Source: Adiantum capillus-veneris (Eukaryota > Streptophyta > Polypodiopsida > Polypodiales > Pteridaceae). From it: a stretch of 64,000 bases of DNA. Under the pieces are notes generated by a model. That model was not told the DNA's origin. It worked only from the letters and a program-made list of their open reading frames with translations, and ran no database searches. A program made the position numbers and the translations under genes. The DNA is taken from positions 55,347,768 to 55,411,767 of the forward strand of contig CM043944.1 of assembly GCA_014529385.2 (NCBI GenBank). Reading direction: 5' to 3'. This document shows positions 34,548-46,045 of the stretch, in pieces (position 1 is the stretch's first letter; every line of letters starts with the position of its first letter).

Positions 34548-35704
34548 CTTACTAATTTCTCCTTATACCTTTTCTGTTAAAATTAAATAATTTTGAATAT
34601 AGTAAGTATCAAAATTGATTAAATATTTTGAGATAATAAACACAACTAGTCAGTAATGTCAAGCTTCTTTGATATTTACCGTATTATGTTTTATGCTGTA
34701 GTTTTTAATTTTTTCATTAATAATATTAAAAATATACAATTTTCACTTTGAAAAATACCAAATTAGGAAGATAATTTTGATATAATTTTCAAAGCTTTTT
34801 ATAAGTGTTTAAAATCTCTAAAAATCGATTCATACTTATCTCAATTGATTTGGTATATTTTTCCTTAATTAAGGCAAAAAATAGGCAAATTCAAATGTAA
34901 CATAGGTTGATAATTAACTAAAATGCTATTAATAAATAAAAAATTTATGAGTCAACATATTAATTATCTATAGGAAGATAGTTATCAACAATAGAGAGAG
35001 GCCTAATCTTTCCTAATTAATGATATAATTGAAAAATTACACCTAAATTTATTTGTCATTCTCACCAATCTAGCGGGATTAGGATTAATGAACTTGATTA
35101 ATCACTTAGAGTTTTTTCTCTCTAGTGATTTATGAGTAGACTCTCTCTAAGCTAGAGGGAATTTTCCAAGGTCTCCAAGTTTGAAAGAAAATGTGAAGAC
35201 TAGCATCCTATTTATAGTTGTTTTGGAAAATAATGACTATATTTAGTAGTTTCCAACTTCATAGGCAGCCCCTTAGATTTCTCTAGCATCCTCTACTGCT
35301 ATTTTAGTCTTTAGTAGGTCCAAAATATCACCTCCTAGTACCTACCCAACTTATTTTTCAAATCTTCTAACTTAAGTTCACTTTACTGCTTCATCAGGAA
35401 ATATCTGACCCATGTGATCAAATATCGGGTAGGCCATGTGAAAAGCCCATATGATTTGATAATTGCCAAAGGATTGCAATTATATATTTTATTAAAGTGA
35501 TTGTGAAATCTTCCAACAAGGATTCAAGGTAAATTTTAATCCGAATTTGATTCAAAAAATTCTCGCTGAAGTAAAGATGTGCTTAAGATTCTAAAAATAC
35601 CAAATACAATGAGTTTCTGAGAAGTTTTTATTGGTTTGCAGAATCAAGGCTCTTTAATTAGCTTTGTACAAATTTTCTTTATTTCTTTAAAAAAGGAACC
35701 TTAC
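34548..35704. other. Continuation of the AT-rich LTR-like repeat
   Basis: Non-coding. It aligns with 47075-48160, for example cttactaatttctcc near the start and gataattgccaaagg near 35460 and 47920. Confidence 0.7.
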
Positions 35705-35740
35705 AATTTTCTCGACTTAAGAAATTGAGATGTACTAGTC

Positions 35741-35860
35741 TCAACCAAAGTTGGACAAATCTTTGAAAAGGGAGACTTCATCTTCCCAATTAGCATCTGC
35801 CATGGGATAGCCTTTCCACTTTACCAGATGTTCTTTGATTACTCCCCATCCCACAGGGCA
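35741..35860 (-). pseudogene. Chromodomain fragment of a Ty3 chromovirus
   Basis: The minus strand reads VIKEHLVKWKGYPMADANWE followed by DE and a short tail to a TGA at 35741-35743. This is the chromodomain core that chromoviruses carry after integrase and that directs insertion to certain chromatin. Only this piece is left. It sits 36 bases from the LTR-like end at 35705, the expected place for the end of pol. Confidence 0.8.
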
Positions 35861-36245
35861 AAAAAGTCATGATGGGATCCTTGGCAGGTCTCTAGGCCTA
35901 ATAGAAAGTTGAGACTCTAAGTAAGAAAAATTCAAGGAGCAGACCCTTACCATTGGTTGTGGCCTGGGACTATAGTCCTAGATAAATACCTAGTCCTATC
36001 TTGCAACTGGAAACGGGACAAAATATAGAATACCTAAATATTTTTTTTCCCTATAACCTCTGCAAATGGGCTAGGGGCCTCTCTTCCAACTCTTTTTTTC
36101 ATCTACGTGAGCGAGGTCACAGTCGTTTGTGGATTTCTCTTCCACTGAAGAATTTTACTAACTGTTAGTGCACGGGGATGAACAATAATCTTATTTATGA
36201 TCAAACCTTAGTCAATTTCCACTTACCTTCCCGCATCCACACAAG
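35852..36245 (+). repeat. Dispersed direct repeat, second copy
   Basis: Diverged copy of 31315-31735 in the same orientation, with shared phrases such as tctctaggcctaatagaaa and tgggctaggggcctctcttcc (tgggctaaggacttctcttcc in the first copy). Non-coding. Confidence 0.72.
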
Positions 36246-36518
36246 CTTCCATTAGAAAATTTCGGAGGTCATTTGGAGGACCTTGTAAGAAATTGTATTT
36301 CTCTCTCTAGAAACTTATTTTAAAATGCACTTGCACCTTGTGAGTACGTCCAAAAGGACAACCAGACACTCTAAAAAGTAGATTTATATTCCCAATCGTC
36401 CTTGAAAATGGTCACTTTTTTATTTAATGCGAGTGTCTTTTTCAGGAGGCAGGTGCGGCGGATTCAATGCACCTTACGTCATCACTGGAACTTGAAAAGT
36501 CACAAAATATGAAATAGT
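36246..36518. other. Interval without recognised features
   Basis: No gene or repeat seen. Confidence 0.5.
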
Positions 36519-37010
36519 GATAGATTTTGAGGCTTTTGACACCACCAATGCTTCCGGAATGCCAAAATACCCTAAAAACGAATGTTTACTTGTCTCATTC
36601 CGATATCCAGAGAGGCAAAAAATCCCAAAAAATGGGCTTTTTACTTAAGGCGCGCGAGGAGGTATTCTAAAATTCTAGAATGCCCCCCTGCGCGCCGTTA
36701 GTACAAATCTCCTTTCAATGGTTTTTGGACACTTATCTTTCAAGAAAGCCCCCTGTTTAGAGGTTTTTTGACATTTTCCTCTCAAAAAGCTTCCTAAAGA
36801 GGAAAAAAGGGGCTTTTTACTAACGGCGCGCGAGGAGGTATTCCAAAATATTTTGGAATGCCCCTTTGCGCGCCGTTAGTAAAGTGTTCTTTAAGGGATT
36901 TTTGACATTTTTTGCCTCTTTGGATGTCTGAGTGAGGCAATTGGACATTCATTTCTAGGATATTTGGGCGTTCCGGACGCATTGACAGTATCAAAAGTTT
37001 CAAAATTTTC
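36519..37010. repeat. Nested fold-back palindrome
   Basis: Bases of about 36522-36625 are the inverted complement of about 36895-37005 with many mismatches; both include agaggcaaaaaat or its complement. Inside lie two shorter palindromes, about 36645-36713 and 36815-36880. These are direct copies of each other built on ggcgcgcgaggaggtattc and its near complement; the second carries ATTCCAAAATATTTTGGAAT, itself fully palindromic. RNA from either strand would fold into one long hairpin. It may be a fold-back or MITE-type element. The 69-residue frame across it is a by-product. Confidence 0.8.
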
Positions 37011-37023
37011 CACCACTTGATAG

Positions 37024-38690
37024 TGATAGCCGTTTTTTTGGCTTTCCATAATTGTCATAGTAAGCTACCTCACCCTATCAAATCACTCAAACATTTTGGT
37101 TATCCCTACCATTTCACTGTACATAGGCGTGTGTGAGTTAGGGAACTTTCTCCATATTTTCTTAAAAAACCCTTAATTAACTAGTCACTGGGCTAGTTGA
37201 GCCAAAAAATAAAAAAAAATAAAAAATATAAGTACATTATGGCCCATTTGTGTGTAAATATTTCATTGTATATAGGGCCTAAATAAAAGGATTTTTCCTA
37301 ATTATTTTGATATTTATTTAAATATTTCTACCTATGGTGTGTTATTTATGCTATGTACATTGACTCACCATTACCATATTTTTTCTTACCATTTTGCATA
37401 CTCTTTATTCCATATAAAAATAATTTCATGCAAGCTTCTCTTATTTTTGGTGTAACTCCATCCCAACCAAAATCCAAAAAAACTAGTTCTATTTATGTGT
37501 ATATTTGTTCACTATTGTGATTTTTTTCTTCCTACATCTATTCTTTATTACTCTCATAAATTAGACCACAAAAAATATTCATCTTTTTATGGTAGACTTA
37601 TAATGAGAGAGATTTATTTTGACCCCTTTATATTTTTTCCATCTATATTATTTATATTTGACATGTACATATTTTTTAGACCCCTCAATATTTGATTTTC
37701 TTAGTTGTACTATTCATTTATATCATGATCTCAACAATATCTTCAATTATAGACCTACCAAATAAGGTCAAGGGTATGTGGAATGCATGCATGCACCATG
37801 GGGAGCTCACTCTTGGAGGTATTCAAAAGAATATTCATCCAAAGAAAGACCTCACAAGGACCTTGTGTAGTGGAAAAAACAGTCGGTTTTGCTGAATGTT
37901 TAAAGATCACATGCTCCCCGAATTTGAAAAGGTGATACAAACAAAAGTTGTAGCTCGTGAGCTGAACTTTCACCTCAAAGTTTTTCATATTTTTTTGAGC
38001 TACGAGCTGTGAGCTATGATTTTATTGGTGGACCCCAGTTTGCCCATGCTATGCAGTCACACTCCCTCTTCCACTTTATCATTTTCCTCTTTCACACACA
38101 CTCCTCCGTCTCCTTCCCACTCCCAAACTTGCAACTCCCATGTCCTAATTCACCCTCTTCACCATTGCCACATCTCTCACACCTCCATAGCCTTCATCCT
38201 CCATTTCTACACTCTATGTGTCCCCCTTTCTCTCTACATATATGTCCATATTACCATACTCTCTTCAACTTTGTAAAGAACTTCAAAAAATCAGCAAAAA
38301 TCCAAAGATAACCTCTGCAAATGAAGGCTTTTATCATGAATTTTCCAAGGTTTAAAATAACATAGCTTCATCGACACGCGCTACCTCGCCATGCTGACCG
38401 CTTCTTCTACCGGTGCTGTAAAGAGGTGAATGTCAACTTCTCCAAATCTTTAACCTCTCTTTACAAGCTCATCCCTTCTCTAACTTTTCTCATCATATAT
38501 CTCACCATTTGGTGAATGATTTTGTAAATATTTTGTAGTGATAATTACTAACTACTAGCCACTAACATTATTGTAAAATGCACCCTCTACTAGAGTAGGC
38601 ACTCCCAAATTATTCACTCAATCCTCTCTCATTTCATCCTCAATAATTCTCTTACCTTGAGCCCACATCCATGTGACTCAAAGGATAAGA
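37024..38690 (+). repeat. Inverted relative of the element 2 LTR, truncated by CACTA
   Basis: It begins TGATAGCCGttttttt and aligns with the minus strand of 16494-18077 over most of its length, for example gtttccctaccatttcactg-like and cataggcgtg phrases. No internal retroelement sequence adjoins its left edge, so it looks like a solo LTR. The expected CTATCA end is not found. The right CACTA copy begins at 38691, so the end may be lost or interrupted. Confidence 0.7.
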
Positions 38691-38935
38691 CACTATAAGA
38701 GGTTGTGTGCTCTTGTGACGCTGTTAGCGACGGAAATACACTGGGTTTTTATAACCCCCGGCGTCGCTAAAACCGTCGCTACGAGCGTCGCTATATGCGT
38801 CGCTATAGGCGTCGCTATAAGCGTCGCTATATAGAGACGCTCATAGCGATGCTCATAGCGACGGTTATAGCGACGTTTACACAGAAGACTATAGCGATGC
38901 TCATAGCGACGGTTATAGCGACGCCTGAGAGAATT
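38691..38935 (-). repeat. CACTA 3' end with CGTCGCTAT repeats, right copy
   Basis: The terminal CACTATAAGAGG is followed by gggtttttataacccccggc and a dozen or so CGTCGCTAT/ATAGCGACG motifs in both orientations. These are likely binding sites for the element's DNA-binding product. The 94-residue frame here is only the repeat read as codons. Confidence 0.88.
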
Positions 38936-39304
38936 TTTTTTTGGTGACAGGGCATTGAATGCCCTGCCACCCATCAACCATATTGTACTTGTTTAATTTT
39001 TTAAAAAAAGTGCAAGGGTAGATAATAGACCCAAAATAGTCACCCACAAGACGCATTGTTTGCAAAATTGACAAGCGTAAAATTGACAATTGTACGCATC
39101 ATAGGCAAAATGAATTGATTGGCAAATGTAATAATGACAATTGTACAACATCATAGGCATAAAGAATTGATTGGCAAAAGGAACTGCGGTGACAAATGTA
39201 ATAATATACATGGTTCAAAAAGACGTATAAAATCCGTCTCATGATACATAAGCTATGAGAAACCCTAAACTAATGCTATCTAGCTACGGCTAAACTGACG
39301 TCGT

Positions 39305-40614
39305 CTAGTCAGACGTCTCATCGTGTCCAAGCGGCATATCTGTCGAATTCTGCAAAAAAAGACAATAAGACAGCTTTCAGTAAGTATAAACATATAACTA
39401 CATTTATAAAACAATACAAAAAATAAAAAAGAGTAAACCCTAATACTAACCATGCCGCCGCAAGAACTGAGAATGTCCATCAGGGCGTTTAAGCCCTTCC
39501 TGCCTGCGTACTCGCACTCGTACGGTGTGGGATCACGTCCTGTCATCGACCACTGTCAAAACATACAAAGATTTCATTATGTTAGAATTAAAAAACTCAT
39601 AAACCCTAAACTATCGAACATAAAGAGCAATGCGAAAACACTTACAAAATCGGCCTCAAATGATGCCCATCCACCGCTTCCCAAGTGGTGCGAGCTCCCT
39701 GCCTCTACTCGCACTCTGGTTGCATCCTTTTGTTGCTTCCACTTGTTGGGATTCTCGCGCGCTGCTTTCTTCGCATTCTTCCAATCTTCTTTGGCCAGCC
39801 AATCTGGCCTGTTCCACCCATTGTTGATTGCTTTTTGCACTTCGGAACGCTTGTGTTTGCAGTATTCGCGCATTTGAATCTTCATCAGGTCTTCATTGAA
39901 GCGTTGATCCCGTGTTGGAACGGGAAACTCATCATGAAGTATGCTGATGACTCTGTTTTTTAAATCACTTGGTACTTCACTCCATTTTTTTAGTATGTAG
40001 TGTCTAAACAGCTGAGAGCAAAGACCACGCATGTGCGAGATCACCTTCTTGCCGTCATCATCCATGATGATGCCGCCGTTGAAGTCGATGGAGTAAGGCA
40101 AGCCCTCGGGCCGGTGACGCGTGAACCTGGGTGTCCCGGCAGGGGTCTCTAGCGGCGTGTCGATGGGGGTACGGACGTCAGGTGTCTCCATCGACGTCTG
40201 GGCCCCGAAGCGAGGAGTGTCGAGTGGGGTGGCTCCTGGCGGAGTAGGTAGAGGTGTGTAGCTGCTAGGAACGGTCAGCCGCGCAAAACTTGGCATAGAT
40301 GGCGATGCTGTGGCTGGTGTGGGGGCGGGCAAAGAAGGGGAGGGTAAAGAGCCTCGTCGAACACGAGGCGGTGTGGAGGCATCGGCGGTGGAATCCCCAC
40401 AACAACCGCCACCGCCACCACTAGAGCGCCGGTGTCTAGACGAGTGTGAAGATCGTCTCGTCGACGCCGAAGCTTCGGAGTGCGCCGAATGCTCCGAAAG
40501 AGAGGGAGATGCGGAGGGAGTAGGAACGCGCGATGATGCGCCAGAGCGATGACGCTCCACGTACCACTGTCTCTGCTGCGGTGACAAAGAAGAAAGAAAC
40601 TCCTCATCATCCAT
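39305..40614 (-). CDS. CACTA second gene (Transposase_24-like), intact model
   Basis: Join of 40614-39646, 39552-39451 and 39349-39305, giving about 371 residues in phase, with GT-AG introns (GTAAG...GACAG and GTTAG...TGCAG). The start ATGGATGATGAGGAG follows a splice acceptor, so the 5' UTR is probably spliced too. The protein has a short acidic start (MDDEEFLSSLSPQQRQWYVE), a Ser/Pro/Gly-rich middle with repeated TP motifs (about residues 40-165), and a conserved C-terminal core (LFRHYILKKWSEVPSDLKNR, GWNRPDWLAKEDW, GSGGWASFEADF). That core is typical of the Ptta/En/Spm plant transposase family. In En/Spm the second protein binds subterminal motifs; that role is assumed here. Confidence 0.82.
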
Positions 40615-40886
40615 ACCTGCATTAAACACACGAATATTTAAACTTAATATTGAATGAATAGAGTAGACAATGACGCAAAGACCATTAAATACAATGACGT
40701 AATGACGCATATAAATACAATGACGCAATGAATTGAGTGATAGAAGAGGCAAGTCGAAAACTTAGAATTTTCAATCAAAAGATGTGAGCGCGAGTAGAAA
40801 AGAGCGTTATACACCATGGAAGGTACTTATAGAGCCAAAGCTTTTACAACATGGAGCAAAATTGTTCAAATACAATATTTGTGGCT

Positions 40887-43800
40887 TTAAGAGATCTCTC
40901 TCTCATCCTCGCATAACTCAACATAACTTCCTATATCTATATAGAGCTCTTCGTTTAAACACATATCCTCTGTTTCATTTTGTAGCTCCTCTGCATGCAC
41001 CCCATATAGAGTAGTAGCATCTTGATGCTCGTCTGGCACCACCGCAGCGGCTTCTGATTGAGCATCTTCTCTGATCTCCTCCATTGATGGCGTTGTGATT
41101 GGCACATGGTAGCCTACATACGTCCTTGCACTACGAGGGGCTACCTCTATGACGTACCACCAGTTTGATGTAGACTTTGTAGGATGAAATATTACCTTCC
41201 AGAGCCACATAACTTACATGAGAGCTTTCAAGCACATAACTTGTAAAAGGGGGATGTTAACTATTTACATACTTACTTGTTCACAATGCTCTGGTAGTAC
41301 GAAAGTGTCTCTTAGGTCAGTCCATTTATTAGTAGAATCCACCTCAAGAAAACCAGACTCTCCTCTACGCACAGTAGCGTTGCGACCCTCCATGATTATC
41401 TTGAACCATTGCACGTCGAACAAGTCGACAAAAAATCCTCTGTAATCGATCCTCAAAATCTCTTGCAGCGTGCCGAAGTAAGTGAGTTCCGCCACCACAG
41501 GATCTGCATCAGAGCAACGTCGTCGACTAGACTGTTCAAATTTTGCCATGATTCCACAATCTTGAGTAAAACGATTTTTGTCGATCCGTTCCACCCTAAA
41601 ATGTCGACCTTTACACCATGTTGCTGTGTATGAACAAAGATTATGAGTGGCCGTTCAAACGTTTAGAAATAAAGTCACTAGCATGTCGTACATTGCAAAC
41701 TTACCTTGGTCGCACAACCCCGAGAGTACTCCCAATCTTCCTCAGTCACTTCGTCACCGCATTGTTGTGCGCTTTTCAATTGGTTGTGCAACCATCTTAA
41801 GCTCATGAAGGTTGGTAGGCTCTCCAGACCCGTCGGATAGTGCATCGGTGGTCGTCTTCCCCGTCTCCACTCGATTCGTGCCATTTGTCGCTCTTGCTTT
41901 GCATCCTCATATTGTGAAATCCACTTTTGCATCACTGGATTGTGAAGCATGCAAAATTGGTTGATTTTAGCCTCTAGATCTTCCGTCATCTTCTTCTCAA
42001 CATCGAGGTTGCACATGACAATCCCAGATATGCGCTCATCATCTATGGTTCGCCATAGCGTGTCCCGGGCTTTATCAAATCCGTCTAGCCACTCTCCAAT
42101 GTACACTAGGGACTTTGATACCAACCAACCTTCTGCCATGCTACCCTCCGGACGTGCCTTTTGACGCACATATCCCTTAAGCGTTTTCATGAAACGTTCT
42201 AAGAAGAACATCCATCTGGAATGAACTGTGCCAGCTATTTCCACCTCATCAACTATGTGAACAAGAAGATGCACTTGAATGGTTAGCATGGTAGTAGGAA
42301 AATGTTTCTCAAACATGCACACAAGCTCCGCAGCATTTAGTTTGGCGAATGGTATGGAGTCTACGTTGATCTCCTTTTGTGAGATCCATTGCACCAGCTT
42401 TGCAAGTTTGTAGATTGTGTTACGGAGGTCGAGAGACAAACATCCCTCAATGGCAACCGGTAAAATAAACTGTAAAGTATGTGCAGCAATGATATTAAAG
42501 TCCACATTTTATGCAATGATATTAAAGTCCACTATGAACGTACCTGACACATTTTATGCCAATCGTGTGACTTCAAACCGGTAAGCTTTCCGTCTTTAGT
42601 AAAACACGTTCGGAGCGAGTGCATTACGCCAGTGGGGGTCCGCAAAGATCGAATGGTCTCTTTTACTTTGCGTTCCTGGGCTCGTGTGAAAATCCATGGT
42701 GCTTTAGGGAGTTTTATCGATCCATCAGACGCTGTTTTCGGCCAATACGATCCACATTTCTAAGGTCAACTCTGGCTCCCAAAGTATCTTTCTTGCCGGT
42801 CAGATGGTCCCATAGTAGATTACCCACATTCTTGAATATGTGCATTGGATCGAGCAAGTGATTGATCATGAGTCGGGGCCAGTATGGTAACTCGTACCAT
42901 AGAGATAGTCTCTTCATCCCTGGAGGCAATCCGTCATCGCACATCTCCTTCTGCTCTAACCATGCTTGTGAAGACATCCTTGGTGGCTCTCTTCCCAAAA
43001 AGCCGTCGCGTAACACATGATTCTCTGGAAGATACGCTTGATGACCTTCGTAGATTTGCTTCTTCAGTGAGGGTGCCCTACGTGCATTCAGTCTAGGTCC
43101 ACATGTGACACATGCTCTGTATCCGCTTGTTTGAAGCCCTGCATGTATACACATGATAATAGATCAACTATGGGAAAAAACAAGATTTACAGTGTCTGAG
43201 TGAGGAGTGTCAATAGATCACCTGAGCATTCTGTTAGCCCGGGATAGTCATGCATGGTCCACATTAGAATGCCTCTGATCAAAGCATTCCGTCGTCCTGT
43301 GTGTCGGCTCATATCCACCACCTCTATGCCAATCCACAATTGTTGTAGCTCTTCCAATAGTGGACGAAGATACACATCCATATTCTCCACTTTATATCGC
43401 CCTGGCACAATCAAGCTTAGCCATAGGTGCCCCTTCTTTGTAGTCAACCACGGGGGAATGTTGTAGTTGACGATGACAACGGGCCATACACTGTAAGATG
43501 TTGATCTTTGAACAAATGGATTTACGCCATCCATAGCCAGGCCTAAGCGCAAATTTCGAGCTTCCCTGGCAAAATCCGACCATGTTCCATCTATATGTTT
43601 CCATGCTGCGCAATCTGCAGGAATTCGTAGCACACCATCCAGAGATTTATTCTCCTCATGCCATGATGCTAGGGCGGCCATGGACTTACATTCGAAGAAA
43701 TGCTTGATGCGAGGAAGCAGAGGAAAATGTCGCAAAACCTTTTGTGGAATTTTTGTCCCGTGGAGATGTACTCGATATCTTTCGGAATCACATTTCGGAC

Positions 43801-44590
43801 ACTTCTCCATGTCTATGTATTCCCCTCTGAAAAGAATGCAGTCATTAGGACAAGCGTGGATAGAATTGTAATCCATCCCCAAGTTTCGCAAAATCTTTCT
43901 TACTTCATCTCGGGAATCTGGCATCACATTGTCAGCTGGTAGTATGTGCTCTTTAAGCAATCTACACAACATAAAAATACGATACAGTCGTGTAAAAATC
44001 TATCAGATCATTATACATTTAGAGTTTTATTAAAGTAAACTAATTGTAATAGATCACCTGAAAAGCGCTGTGACGCTAGTGTCACTCCATCCAAACTTTG
44101 CCTGCATGTTGAGAAGAACCAGGAATGCTTTCAATCTAGACATACGTGCTCCATTATACAATGGCGTATCGGCTTCACTTTTCATATCATCATAGATAAG
44201 CCTTTCTGAATCCATGATCGTCTCGATCATTTCATCAATCTCGGGCTCAAACATTGCCTCGTTGGGAATGTGCTCTGCATGATCATCCCCTGAGCTGTCA
44301 GAGGCTACATCTTGTGGCCTCACATATGCTGCTTGACCAAAGCGCCTACGAACACGTCTATTGGGTTGCAAGATTGCTACTTGTTGGCCAGCGTCAGAGT
44401 CCGACAAGTTATAATTGGCAACAACTCGATCTATAATAGATGGATCGAACTCGCCAAATTCGCGAACGTGCCGCAAAGAAACACGTCTTGTCCGTCGCAC
44501 AGCATGCTTGCCTTGATTACAAGGACATAAGACCCTTGTTGAGAGATAGGTGTTTCGGTTGGACGGTCCCACATCCTCGTCACTACTCAT
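40887..44590 (-). pseudogene. CACTA transposase gene (TNP2 type), right copy
   Basis: Exons by eye: 44590-44058 (MSSDEDVGPS, CPCNQGKHAVRRTRRVSLRH; transposase-associated domain), 43961-43222 (CPNDCILFRGEYIDMEKCPKC, then Transposase_21), 43138-42544, 42469-41705 (MFEKHFPTTMLTIQVHLLVH and RWMFFLERFMKTLKGY; DUF4218), 41623-41277 (AELTYFGTLQEILRIDYRGF; DUF4216) and about 41210-40887. Introns are short (74-96 bp), GT-AG. In the third exon the frame must shift near 42735-42765: after VDLRNVDRIG the reading stops at 42714, while the family-like text (LPKAPWIFTRAQER) continues in another frame. One indel therefore seems to disable the gene. The last intron boundary is uncertain. Confidence 0.8.
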
Positions 44591-44652
44591 AATGAGGATA
44601 AAAATCTTATAACCTGGACAACAAATTTAATATTCTTTTGGCATTCTTCGTC

Positions 44653-44655
<3 letters not shown>

Positions 44656-44715
<60 letters not shown>
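44656..44715. repeat. (CT)n microsatellite
   Basis: About 60 bases of CT repeat just upstream of the right-copy transposase start, matching the AG run at 13748-13812 in the left copy. Confidence 0.97.
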
Positions 44716-44716
<1 letters not shown>

Positions 44717-45224
44717 CTCACATTCTCTAGTCATGTCCAATTCCAGCACACCTCGGTCTAGAGGTGCACGGAGATCAGAACCACCGGGTTATAATCTCGT
44801 CTTTATTGGTCAATACCTATATTTGTGGGTACAAGAAATCTACAGACCCACGTCTACATGATACTGCATGTAGTGGACAAAACCCCTTTGCCTCTTCTCT
44901 AGCTGTAGCACTTCACAGCATCTTAACATCTTTTCACAGTAGATCTTTTCACTGTTCGTCTAACTCTAAACCCTAAACCATAAGTAATTCTTGCGTGGAC
45001 TCGATCTAACATAAATAAGCGTAAATCTAAATAAACGTAAATCTAACTAAAAATAAACCTAAATCTAATTTAACGTAAGTCTACATCTAACCTAATCTTT
45101 AACGTCTTTTGGGATAGTTTCCTACGACGTTATAACTCTCTTCTTCTTGTGTGTGTGTGTGCGTGTGTGGATGTGTGTGCCAATAAAAAGAGATAAATGG
45201 TATAACCTTTCTATCACCCATGCC

Positions 45225-45290
45225 AAGTATGATAGATTGGTTATGCCATTTCCCTCTTGAATAATAGGTCTTGAGTTCAACTCCTCGTCG
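45225..45290 (+). repeat. tRNA-like box motifs in right CACTA copy
   Basis: TGATAGATTGG (45230-45240) and AGTTCAACTCC (45274-45284) sit 33 bases apart, resembling RNA polymerase III A and B boxes. They match the two units in the left copy on the equivalent strand. The A-box-like part has one mismatch to consensus here. No clear cloverleaf. Confidence 0.4.
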
Positions 45291-45354
45291 GCTAGATCTT
45301 TAGGTCTTTTAATTTTAATTAGTTTCCTACGACGTTAAATTAGTTTCTCTCTCT

Positions 45355-45571
45355 TTCTCTCTCAATGTGTATGCCTTTTTTTGTTTATGCATGTTTTCTC
45401 TCTATTTTCCTCTCTCAATGTGTGCGTTTTTTGTTTATGCATGTTCTCTCTCTCTTTTCCTCTCTCAATGTGTGCGTTTTTTGTTTATGCATGCTCTCTC
45501 TCTCTTTTCCTCTCTCAATGTTTGTGTGCATTCTTTGTTTATGTATGTGTGTGTGCGTTTTTGTTTATGTT

Positions 45572-45623
<52 letters not shown>

Positions 45624-45630
45624 AACACTA

Positions 45631-45685
<55 letters not shown>

Positions 45686-45747
45686 AAGAGGGGAAGGGAA
45701 CATGAGAGTGAGGAGAGGGAAGGAGCATACCTGGCTCTCCTTCCTCT

Positions 45748-45778
<31 letters not shown>

Positions 45779-45783
45779 GAGAG

Positions 45784-45814
<31 letters not shown>

Positions 45815-45820
45815 CGTTAC
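45355..45820. repeat. (CT)n, (GT)n, (GA)n block array of right CACTA copy
   Basis: Repeated units (tttttgtttatgcatg plus tctctctc and aatgtgtg) followed by a CT run (about 45571-45620), GT and GA runs (45632-45680) and a further GT/GA pair. Counterpart of 11071-11690. Confidence 0.9.
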
Positions 45821-45843
45821 CTTCTCCTTGCTTGAGGGCGCCG

Positions 45844-46037
45844 AAAAACTCAGATCTGAGATCTGAGTTTTTGGGCGCTCTCTGTTATTTTTTTTAGCCC
45901 AGCCAGCGTCGCTATGAGCGTCGCAAATTTACTTGTAAATTTGCGACGCTCGTAGCGACGCTCATAGCGACGCCGGGATTTTTTTTTTTTGAGCGTCGCT
46001 GTGTGCGCGTCGCTAATATGAATAGCCTCTTGTAGTG
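45844..46037 (-). repeat. CACTA 5' end: hairpin, CGTCGCTA motifs and TIR, right copy
   Basis: Hairpin 45844-45872 (AAAAACTCAGAT, centre CTGAG, complement) matches the left-copy hairpin in orientation-corrected sequence. Then come CGTCGCTATGAGCG motifs with an inverted pair around aaatttacttgtaaattt (45910-45975), and the terminus CCTCTTGTAGTG. Confidence 0.78.
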
Positions 46038-46045
46038 GTATTCTT

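Larger units (their letters stand above)
32728..35705 (-). repeat. AT-rich LTR-like sequence, first copy, interrupted
   Basis: It starts TGAGAGTCTAACC and ends GGAACCTTACA (TG...CA). It aligns in the same orientation with 46046-48161. The alignment is broken exactly by the copia fragment at 33343-34545. Around 32990-33340 it contains diverged internal repeats of roughly 180 bp (aagttaat...taattatc...gaatatttttatc). A chromodomain scrap on the minus strand immediately beyond 35705 suggests this is the 3' LTR of a chromovirus. The polypurine tract is weak. Confidence 0.6.
38691..46037 (-). mobile_element. CACTA (En/Spm) transposon, right copy
   Basis: The ends are CACTATAAGAGG (38691) and CCTCTTGTAGTG (to 46037), an inverted repeat with one mismatch in 12. 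Subterminal CGTCGCTA arrays lie inside both ends. The minus strand carries a multi-exon transposase gene (44590-40887) and a second gene (40614-39305), the standard two-gene CACTA layout, in 7.35 kb. The flanking triplets AGA and GTA do not match, so a 3-bp target duplication is not evident, unlike the left copy. A probable frameshift in the transposase makes autonomy doubtful. Confidence 0.88.

Noticed and set aside
36794-37003. 69-codon frame
   Set aside because: Lies within the fold-back palindrome and has no recognisable motif.
38693-38977. 94-codon frame with repeated RRYNRRYEHR text
   Set aside because: It is the CGTCGCTA subterminal repeat array of the CACTA end.
39577-39877. Plus-strand frames opposite the CACTA second gene
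   Set aside because: Antisense shadows of the spliced minus-strand gene.
45367-45866. Frames of 94-161 codons
   Set aside because: Simple-repeat translations within the CACTA 5' array.
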